Of a stretch of DNA of 64,000 bases, positions 58,099-64,000 are shown piece by piece. The DNA lies in NCBI RefSeq assembly GCF_052116305.1, contig NZ_JBQKLI010000011.1:1-64000 (forward strand). Reading direction: 5' to 3'. Position numbers and translations under genes: made by a program. The notes under the pieces are model-generated. The model made no database searches. It was not told the origin of the DNA and saw nothing but the letters and a program-made list of their open reading frames with translations. Origin of the DNA: JBQKLI01 sp012798975 (GTDB taxonomy: Bacteria > Bacillota > Clostridia > Tissierellales > Peptoniphilaceae). Within the stretch, counting starts at the first letter, position 1, and each line of letters starts with the position of its first letter.

Positions 58099-59568
58099 TT
58101 ATTGAATATTGATATGATCTAGTCTCTTGATAATCTCTTCTTTTCCAAGAATTTCAATAATATTTACAAGCTCTGGTCCGTGTACAGTTCCAGAAAGAAT
58201 CGCTCTTACAGGCATATAGAGATTTTTGCCTTTGATTCCTGTTTTCTTCTGAATTTTTTTCATAACAGTCTTCGCAAATTCCTGATCTACTGTATCGATC
58301 TCGGATAATTCTTCTTTGAAGGCTTTTACAAGTTCTGGTACTTGTTCTCCCCTTGCCATTTCTTTTGCATCTTCTTCCGTAATGGTAATGTCTTCAAAAA
58401 GGAAAGCTGACTGTTCTATTACGTCCGATAGTTTTGATATGGATTCTTGGAAGGTTTGGGTGATCAAGTTTAGTCTTTCCGGATCGATATCTTCTTCGAC
58501 GAATCCTTTTTCTACTAGATACGGCTTGATTTTTTCAGCTAATTCTTCTACAGATAAAGCTCTGATATAATGGCCGTTTACCCAGTCAAGTTTTTCACGG
58601 TCGAAGATCGCTCCTGATTTTGAAACATGATCAAAAGAGAACTGTCTGATCAGTTCATCCATCGGAAGAATTTCTTCATTTGACTCTGGACTCCAGCCGA
58701 TTAGCGCAAGGTAGTTGATCAGCCCTTCTGGAAGATAGCCCATATTTCTAAAGTCCGCTACAGAAACATCATCATGTCTTTTTGATAGTTTCTTTCCGCT
58801 TTTGTTAAGAACTGTAGGCATATGAACATACTGAGGAACATCCCATCCGAAAGCTTCATAAAGGAAGATGTGTTTCGGTGTTGAAGTCAGCCACTCGTCT
58901 CCACGGATAACGTGGGTAATTTTCATGAGATGATCATCTACCACTACAGCGAAATGATACGTCGGGAATCCGTCTGATTTGATGAGTACTTGATCATCCA
59001 TATCATCTGTATTGATAGAGATATTTCCTTTAATCAAGTCGTTAAATTTAATATCAGTATTTGCAGGAAGCTTCATTCGAATCACATACTCTTCTCCTGC
59101 TGCGACCCTCTTTTTCGCTTCTTCTAAAGAAACTCCTCGGCATAAACCGTCGTATTTCGGCATCATACCGTCTGCTCGCTGCTGATTTTTCACTTGATCA
59201 AGTCTTTCTTTTGAACAGAAGCAGTAGTATGCGTAGCCTTTTTCTAATAACTCGTCGATATACTGATTATAGATGCCGGCCTCTACTCTTTCCGACTGGA
59301 TATAAGGTTTCGCATCACCTCGGTCCACCGGTTTTCCATCTTCTAAGACAACACCTTCATCTATAGAAAGACCTGCCCATTCTAATTCGTGGATTAAGTT
59401 TTCGATAGCACCTTCCACATATCTTGTTCTGTCTGTATCTTCTATTCTTAAGATAAACTTTCCATTCTGTTGTCTTGCATGCAAATAATTATATAAAGCT
59501 GTTCGAAGTCCTCCGATGTGTAGATATCCTGTTGGACTCGGTGCAAATCGTACTCTGATTTCTGACAT
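58099..59568 (-). CDS. gltX: Glutamyl-tRNA synthetase
   Basis: A 489-residue class I synthetase. HIGH-type motif HIGGLRTALYNYLHARQ (about 17-33), KMSKS-type motif KLSKRHDDVS, and VDDHLMKITHVIRGDEWLTSTPKH in between. The zinc-type cysteines CFCSKERL and CRGVSLEEA are present. It charges tRNA-Glu and also feeds tetrapyrrole synthesis if a C5 pathway is used. 28 bp behind proS. Confidence 0.96.
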   Translation of the reverse strand: MSEIRVRFAPSPTGYLHIGGLRTALYNYLHARQQNGKFILRIEDTDRTRYVEGAIENLIHELEWAGLSIDEGVVLEDGKPVDRGDAKPYIQSERVEAGIYNQYIDELLEKGYAYYCFCSKERLDQVKNQQRADGMMPKYDGLCRGVSLEEAKKRVAAGEEYVIRMKLPANTDIKFNDLIKGNISINTDDMDDQVLIKSDGFPTYHFAVVVDDHLMKITHVIRGDEWLTSTPKHIFLYEAFGWDVPQYVHMPTVLNKSGKKLSKRHDDVSVADFRNMGYLPEGLINYLALIGWSPESNEEILPMDELIRQFSFDHVSKSGAIFDREKLDWVNGHYIRALSVEELAEKIKPYLVEKGFVEEDIDPERLNLITQTFQESISKLSDVIEQSAFLFEDITITEEDAKEMARGEQVPELVKAFKEELSEIDTVDQEFAKTVMKKIQKKTGIKGKNLYMPVRAILSGTVHGPELVNIIEILGKEEIIKRLDHINIQ

Positions 59569-59596
59569 AAAATCCCCCTTCTTTTTATCTCTTATT

Positions 59597-61369
59597 CTAT
59601 TCCTGCTCTAGCTCTTCCGCAATTCTTGTTCTCATACCATCGGAAAAACGAGAGGCATTGTATTCGTCTACTATATTTTGAACTTTTTGAACCGCTTCTT
59701 CTACAGAGATTTCCTCATTAACTCCTTCACTTCGAGTAGAAAATTCCACAAGCCCGTCAGCCGCTCCTTTTCCTACTGTGATTCTTAAAGGAATCCCGAT
59801 CAAATCCCGGTCGTTGAATTTAACACCAGCACGCTCTTTTCGATCGTCGATGATAACCTCTACCCCGTTAAAGAGAAGTTTCTCATAGATTTTCTCTGCA
59901 GCTTCCATCTGATCTTCTTTTTTTGTATTTACTACAGTGATAATCACTTGATAAGGAGCTACAGAAAGAGGCCAAATAATACCTTTTTCATCGTAATTCT
60001 GTTCGATGATCGCTGCCACTGAACGGCTGATTCCGATTCCATAGCTTCCCATATAGAAAAGCTGTTCCTTGCCTTGTTCATCAAGGTACGTAGCTTTGAT
60101 CGCTTCAGAATATTTCGTTCCCAGCTGGAAGATATTTCCTACTTCGATTCCTCTTGCAAATTGCAGAGTTTCTCCTGTTTCTTCGTCGATATCTCCTTCT
60201 TCTACAAGAAGAAGATCTTCTACCACTTCTCCCTCGAAGTCTATACCGTAGTTTGCATTGATATAATGGTATTCATTAGCATTCGCTCCGATAACACCAT
60301 TTTTCATTTGAGTTATACGTTTATCTAAAAGAACTCGTACTCCTTCTGAAAGTCCCTTAGGTCCTGTATATCCTGGTACAGACCCCACTTTTGAAACGAT
60401 ATCTTCATCTTCCATCATTACGATTTCATGTTCTGGCGCTTTTAGATAACTGATGAGTTTCGCCATATTAAGCTCTCTGTTTCCAGGAATAATCGCAAGC
60501 ACCGGCTCTCCTTCTACCATTAAGTCGATGGCTTTAAAGCAGTGAGATGGATCCACCCCTAAAAAGGCTGATACTTCTTCTATCGTTTTGCAGTTTGGCG
60601 TATGAACTTTTGAAATTTCAGCCGCCTCAACTTTAGATTCGTCGATATTATAAGTTACAGGCGCTCTCTCGTCTGTTGCGGCATATTTTCCGCTTTCGCT
60701 GTAGCAGATCACGCCTTCTCCTACTTCCGATAATGCGATAAACTCATGGGATCCGCTTCCCCCCATCGCTCCTGTATCTCCCGCTACGATCTTGTAGTCA
60801 AGTCCTAAACGGTCGAAGACCGCTTCGTAAGCTCTCCACATATTATCATAAGCTTCGAGATGGCTTTCTCTGTTTGTATCAAAAGAGTAACCGTCTTTCA
60901 TATAGAATTCTCTTGCTCTGTTGATTCCAAAACGAGGGCGTTTTTCATCACGAAATTTTGTTTGAATTTGATAGATATTTAAAGGAAGCTGTTTGTAAGA
61001 TTTTATCTCTCCTTTAATAAGAGTCGTAAAATACTCTTCCGCTGTTGGAGTCAGACAAAAATCTCTGTTGTGGCGGTCTTTTATTTTAAACATTTCAGGG
61101 CCGAATGTTTCCCAGCGCCCTGATTCATCCCAGATCTCTTTCGGCTGAAGGATAGGCATTAACACTTCCTGTGCTCCGAAATTATCCATCTCTTCTCTAA
61201 CAATCTCTTCCACTTTTTGAATCACACGATATCCTAAGGGCAGATAACTGTACATTCCAGAAGCCATCTGGCGGATCATTCCTGCACGAAGCATCAGCCG
61301 ATGGCTGGCGATATCAGCGTCTGCTGGATCCTCTCTTAATGTAGGCAAATACATTTTATTCATTCTCAT
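59597..61369 (-). CDS. proS: Prolyl-tRNA synthetase, bacterial type
   Basis: A 590-residue class II synthetase with the editing (INS) insertion. Motifs: QMASGMYSYLPLGYRVIQKVEEIVREEM, DFCLTPTAEEYFT, QIQTKFRDEKRPRFGINRAREFYMKDGYSFD, and in the last part YGIGISRSVAAIIEQNYDEKGIIWP. The editing domain lies at about 225-380 (CKTIEEVSAFLGVDPSHCFKAI; GPKGLSEGVRVLLD). It is the first gene of the operon and is controlled by the T-box upstream. Confidence 0.96.
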   Translation of the reverse strand: MRMNKMYLPTLREDPADADIASHRLMLRAGMIRQMASGMYSYLPLGYRVIQKVEEIVREEMDNFGAQEVLMPILQPKEIWDESGRWETFGPEMFKIKDRHNRDFCLTPTAEEYFTTLIKGEIKSYKQLPLNIYQIQTKFRDEKRPRFGINRAREFYMKDGYSFDTNRESHLEAYDNMWRAYEAVFDRLGLDYKIVAGDTGAMGGSGSHEFIALSEVGEGVICYSESGKYAATDERAPVTYNIDESKVEAAEISKVHTPNCKTIEEVSAFLGVDPSHCFKAIDLMVEGEPVLAIIPGNRELNMAKLISYLKAPEHEIVMMEDEDIVSKVGSVPGYTGPKGLSEGVRVLLDKRITQMKNGVIGANANEYHYINANYGIDFEGEVVEDLLLVEEGDIDEETGETLQFARGIEVGNIFQLGTKYSEAIKATYLDEQGKEQLFYMGSYGIGISRSVAAIIEQNYDEKGIIWPLSVAPYQVIITVVNTKKEDQMEAAEKIYEKLLFNGVEVIIDDRKERAGVKFNDRDLIGIPLRITVGKGAADGLVEFSTRSEGVNEEISVEEAVQKVQNIVDEYNASRFSDGMRTRIAEELEQE

Positions 61370-61401
61370 AAAAACTTTCCTCCCGAAATCAAGATAATAA
61401 A

Positions 61402-61600
61402 AGCCCTCGTCATGAAGACGAAGGCTCGCGGTACCACTTCAATTAGTGCAAAACACTCACTTTAAAGTTATAAGGGAACCACCCTTTATGTTTTCCATAA
61501 ATTCTCCGAGACAGGTTCAAACTTTCCGCAGAAATCCTTTCACCTTCCGGATTCTCTCTAAACAGCTTTCAGTTCTAATAGTCCTCTTCATAGATAGCTC
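61402..61600 (-). ncRNA. T-box riboswitch upstream of proS
   Basis: Minus-strand leader with the T-box antiterminator core AGTGGTACCGCG (61428-61439) directly before a terminator stem (AGCCTTCGTC/GACGAGGGCT, 61402-61426, then TTTTATT). Upstream are stem I elements: GAAGAGGACTATTAG, AGAGAGAATCCGGAAGGTGAAAGGATT and a specifier region GAACCTGTC. CCU in the latter would fit proline, matching the gene downstream. Uncharged tRNA-Pro should favour readthrough. The whole operon would then respond to proline supply. Confidence 0.9.
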
Positions 61601-61601
61601 T

Positions 61602-61630
61602 ATTTTAACATTAAAAGAACTTTTTGTATA
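61602..61630 (-). promoter_or_regulatory. Probable promoter of the T-box operon
   Basis: TATACA (61625-61630), 17 bp, TAAAAT (61602-61607) with TG extension, just upstream of stem I. Confidence 0.5.
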
Positions 61631-61787
61631 GATCCTATCCTAGAGCAGATTTTAAAAATGAATTTCCTCTTTATTCTCTAGCTTTTGAAAAAATGGACAT
61701 ACTCATCCCTAGAGAAGCTATAAACACCAGCTATATTCCTTATCTTTAAATCATGGAGTCTATATAAGCTCATAAATACACTATACC

Positions 61788-62111
61788 TTAAGACGGATCT
61801 TTTCCTCTTTGAATAAACATAGACATGATAAGAATTGCGATAATAATCAGAAGAAAATACTGGTTCATAATGATTTCAATCCTTGCCTCCCCTAGAAGGA
61901 AAGTAAAAACAAGACCAATAGCGGAGACGATTCCGATAGCAGAAAAACCATATCCAAAAACCTTGCTTAATCTGCGGCCTTTTTTCTTTGAAGAATTTTT
62001 CCCATTCTTTTCATTCAAATAAGAAATATCATCACTTTTTATAAAATAAATTCCTAGGATCCCGGTTATAATCCCAAGGACTAAAAACATCATTCTATAG
62101 CATACAATCAT
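61788..62111 (-). CDS. Three-helix membrane protein, unknown
   Basis: A 107-residue protein with a hydrophobic N-terminus (about 7-24), a basic loop (NEKNGKNSSKKKGRRLSK), then two more helices (about 50-72 and 79-98). AGGAGGGGAAAGG precedes the ATG. No family recognised. Confidence 0.65.
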   Translation of the reverse strand: MIVCYRMMFLVLGIITGILGIYFIKSDDISYLNEKNGKNSSKKKGRRLSKVFGYGFSAIGIVSAIGLVFTFLLGEARIEIIMNQYFLLIIIAILIMSMFIQRGKDPS

Positions 62112-62161
62112 CCTTTCCCCTCCTTCTTTATTATTTTCGCATTAAGATATTTTATCAAAAA

Positions 62162-62284
62162 CTATTTTCTTTTTAAATAATTCGTTAGTTCTCGAAGTAC
62201 AAGGATTAAAAATACCAATACAATCACAACAGCAATTTTAATAATCGGATCTAAAATCCAATTCAATGTTTCAAAAATAAACAT
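62162..62284 (-). CDS. Single-helix membrane microprotein
   Basis: A 40-residue frame, start MFIFETLNWILDPI, with one membrane helix of about 19 residues and the basic end RELTNYLKRK. AAGGAGAGAG lies ahead of the ATG. Function unknown. Confidence 0.55.
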   Translation of the reverse strand: MFIFETLNWILDPIIKIAVVIVLVFLILVLRELTNYLKRK

Positions 62285-62320
62285 AATCTCTCTCCTTTAT
62301 ATAAAATTCAGTTTAGGCTT

Positions 62321-62369
62321 TCATTCTAAAAGTTGTTTACTTACTTTATAAATTTTATTCTCATGGTAA
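62321..62369 (-). pseudogene. Severed 3' end of the gene at 63778-63969
   Basis: If the IS30 element and one copy of a TAA target repeat are removed, the minus-strand frame of the small secreted protein continues through this sequence as YHENKIYKVSKQLLE and ends at TGA (62321-62323). The bases left of the element are therefore the original 3' end of that gene. Confidence 0.6.
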
Positions 62370-62407
62370 GTTGTAAAATGAAATGCATAAGGAAATAAAC
62401 AAAAAAA

Positions 62408-62470
62408 TCATGTAGATACGATATACTTAAAAGCGATCAAACCATAAGTATAAAAGGGGTATCTACATGA
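62408..62470 (+). promoter_or_regulatory. Inverted repeat that buries the transposase start codon
   Basis: TCATGTAGATAC (62408-62419) is perfectly complementary to GTATCTACATGA (62459-62470), which contains the transposase ATG. Inner arms ATACTTA and TAAGTAT extend the stem. In a transcript entering from outside, the start would be folded away; a transcript starting inside would lack the left arm. Confidence 0.7.
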
Positions 62471-63525
62471 CTGAAAACAATTGTATCACAGAAAATCGCA
62501 CCTTCAAACACCTTACTGACATCCAACGCGGAAAGCTGGAACAGATGGCAAAAAGTGGCACCTATAAACAAGCCGAAATGGCGCGTGAATTGGGGGTCAG
62601 CCAACCGACTGTTTCTCGTGAACTGAAACGCGGCAGAACGCGCCAGCTTGACTATCAGCACAATTATTACGAGCAGTATATTGCCGCCTCAGGCGCACGG
62701 GTCTATAAAGAAAATCGCGAGAACTCGCATGCTCGGGATCATCATAAATATTCTGCGGCTTTTCTTGCGGCCTTACCAGAAAATCTAGCACCCAAGAACG
62801 GGCTACGGCTTCATAGTGTGGATACTTTTGTACATTCTTATAGAAAGTCGCATCCTGAGGAACACGTTCCCTGCACGAAGACCGTTTATGCTTTGATCAA
62901 CGCTGCCGTTTTCTCAATCCGAAACATTGATCTACCTATGAAGATCCGGATGCGGCCACGAAAGAAAACCGTTTCGGAGCCGAAGGGTCATAACGCTAAA
63001 CACTTAGGACGCAGTATTGAAGAACGTGCGCCAGAAGTGCTATCGAGGGAAGAGTTTGGACATTGGGAAGTTGATTTGGTCTTAGGCAAGAAAACAAAAA
63101 ACGAGCCTGTCATTATCACTATGGTTGAACGGAAAACCCGTTACTTCCTCACTAAAAAAGTTTGGGGTAAAAGCGCAACGTTGGTTCAAAAAGGCGTGCT
63201 TGATTTAATGAAAAAACAGGGATTGGAACAGTTCAAGTCTCTAACAACGGATAACGGATCTGAGTTTTCAAGTCTGTCCCTTATCGAAGGGATCGCCTCG
63301 GATGTTCAGGTTTTCTTTACCCATGCGTATGCTTCTTGGGAAAAAGGAACGAACGAAAGGCATAACTGCATGCTCAGAGAATTTATCCCAAAGGGAGTCA
63401 CACTGCGTCCATTGTCTTATTCGCATTTACTGGCAGTAACCGATACGATTAACCATAGACCAAGGAAAATAATGGGTTATGCAACACCTGCAGAACGCCT
63501 TCAGGAAGAACTGTCAGTTTTGTAA
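62467..63525 (+). CDS. IS30-family transposase
   Basis: A 352-residue transposase. The N-terminal HTH is LTDIQRGKLEQMAKSGTYKQAEMARELGVSQPTVSRELKRG. The DDE catalytic core has Asp in HWEVDLVLGKK, Asp in TTDNGSEFSS and Glu in ERHNCMLREFIPKG. The C-terminus INHRPRKIMGYATPAERLQEEL is typical of IS30. The frame is intact, so the element may be active. The GGGG just ahead of the ATG is inside the inverted repeat described above. Confidence 0.93.
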   Translation: MTENNCITENRTFKHLTDIQRGKLEQMAKSGTYKQAEMARELGVSQPTVSRELKRGRTRQLDYQHNYYEQYIAASGARVYKENRENSHARDHHKYSAAFLAALPENLAPKNGLRLHSVDTFVHSYRKSHPEEHVPCTKTVYALINAAVFSIRNIDLPMKIRMRPRKKTVSEPKGHNAKHLGRSIEERAPEVLSREEFGHWEVDLVLGKKTKNEPVIITMVERKTRYFLTKKVWGKSATLVQKGVLDLMKKQGLEQFKSLTTDNGSEFSSLSLIEGIASDVQVFFTHAYASWEKGTNERHNCMLREFIPKGVTLRPLSYSHLLAVTDTINHRPRKIMGYATPAERLQEELSVL

Positions 63526-63757
63526 GCTGCTTAAGGTGTTTCGTTGGCTCCCTAGGGTAAAAGAATAGGTTGGCTGAGTCAAGAGCCGCTTCGCTCCTTC
63601 TCTTGACTCAGCCAACCTATTCTCTTGGGTCAGAACCACCAACAACTCACCTGAAAAATGGTAAGGGACGAAACACGCCCAGCCGAAAATGGCTTTAAAC
63701 CATTGGTAACACTGGATTATTGAGTAATTCGCTGTCTATAAAGGTTTTTAAAATTTT
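63526..63757. other. Structured non-coding tail of the IS element
   Basis: A 24-bp perfect hairpin (AGAATAGGTTGGCTGAGTCA... arms 63562-63585 and 63600-63623, 14-base loop) lies inside a second pair of inverted arms, GTGTTTCGT (63536-63544) and ACGAAACAC (63668-63676). The T-poor flanks do not look like a simple terminator. Such a long tail is unusual for an IS30 element. Confidence 0.7.
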
Positions 63758-63777
63758 TTATGCATTTGATATTGCAA

Positions 63778-63969
63778 TTAAGCATTTGTATTGGTTCCTT
63801 CTTTTTTTAATTCATTTTCAATGAGTGCATAGACTTCTATAGCTTCTCTTGTATTTTTTTCCTCTTCCGTTTCCACTTTTGGAGCTGCTATTACTTTATA
63901 ACCTGTTAGAAAACCAGCCATTACAATCGAACATACGACCATGTACTTTACTAAAGTTGATTTTTTCAT
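63778..63969 (-). CDS. Small secreted/membrane-anchored protein, truncated by IS30
   Basis: A 63-residue frame with a hydrophobic N-terminal signal or anchor (VKYMVVCSIVMAGFLTGYKVIAAP) and an acidic helical rest (KVETEEEKNTREAIEVYALIENELKKEGTNTNA). AAGAAGGATGG precedes the ATG. Its stop codon is created at the edge of the IS element; the uninterrupted gene would have about 15 more residues. No family recognised. Confidence 0.65.
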   Translation of the reverse strand: MKKSTLVKYMVVCSIVMAGFLTGYKVIAAPKVETEEEKNTREAIEVYALIENELKKEGTNTNA

Positions 63970-64000
63970 AAATCCATCCTTCTTTCTTAGAAAATAATTG

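Larger units (their letters stand above)
62370..63778 (+). mobile_element. IS30-family insertion sequence
   Basis: About 1.4 kb. Imperfect terminal inverted repeats: TTGTAAAATGAAATGCATAA at the left (62371-62390) and TTGCAATATCAAATGCATAA read inward from the right (63777-63758), 17 of 20 identical. TAA on each side looks like a 3-bp target duplication, though the exact ends could shift by one base. It contains one transposase gene and a structured non-coding tail. Base use is visibly more G+C-rich than in the surrounding genes. Confidence 0.8.

Overview
The window looks like the chromosome of a low-GC, Gram-positive anaerobe of the Clostridia/Tissierellia type. The genes have A+T-rich codon use and strong AGGAGG-type ribosome binding sites. 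They include desulfoferrodoxin, a selenium-cofactor accessory protein (YqeC), ferredoxin-like redox proteins, a T-box on an aminoacyl-tRNA synthetase operon and a CD1871A-type CXXC microprotein. I cannot name the species. Most genes are on the minus strand. No rRNA, tRNA or CRISPR array was seen.

Layout. 0-3 kb: a minus-strand thiol-redox operon (TlpA-like lipoprotein, CXXC microprotein, membrane polyferredoxin, thioredoxin-reductase-like flavoprotein). 3-9.2 kb: a molybdenum/selenium-hydroxylase neighbourhood (flavodoxin-like reductase, modABC, a HTH-TOBE regulator, an XdhC-family protein, then ndk). It is studded with an unusual GC-rich hairpin repeat that occurs nowhere else in the window. 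10-16 kb: lipoprotein, HAD phosphatase, YqeC, pirin, GNAT, DUF421 and SDR genes. 16-27 kb: a sulfur and tetrapyrrole module. A leftward operon encodes an arylsulfotransferase, a sulfonate/nitrate-type ABC importer and a siroheme sulfite/nitrite reductase. Next to it are a CbiK-type chelatase and a rightward operon that makes siroheme from aminolevulinate (precorrin-2 dehydrogenase, hemC, cobA-hemD fusion, hemB). The siroheme genes plausibly supply the cofactor of the reductase.

27-36.5 kb: SPFH protein, alanine:cation symporter, a small multi-pass membrane protein, a complete sucrose PTS operon with its LacI-type regulator (scrR-scrA-scrB-scrK), and azlCD. 36.5-41.5 kb: copper control (csoR, and a copA that carries an in-frame, separately startable CopZ-like domain, with a clear CsoR box), then a TVP38 protein, a rhomboid and desulfoferrodoxin. 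41.6-47.2 kb: a four-gene operon of poorly characterised proteins (DUF364, DUF1893, ECF S component, DUF1294), a GNAT, and a small alarmone synthetase translationally coupled to a two-component system. 47.3-54.4 kb: YoaK, glpK, glycogen debranching enzyme, two tandem lipid kinases and three tiny membrane proteins. 54.4-56.6 kb: a gene-poor stretch with decayed genes. 56.6-62.3 kb: a T-box-controlled proS-gltX-cysS operon and two small membrane proteins. The right end holds an IS30-family element that has split the 3' end of a small secreted-protein gene; the uninterrupted gene can be reconstructed.

The strongest candidate for something undescribed is the hairpin repeat of the first 9.2 kb. 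Its units keep a short stem through compensatory base changes (TTGC/GCAA, TCGC/GCGA, TGCC/GGCA, TCCC/GGGA, CACC/GGTG). The arrays sit directly behind the 3' ends of six different genes and are arranged in inverted arms around a central palindrome. Other points of note are a natural His-to-Gln change in the SEHPL motif of CopA and the nested copZ start.
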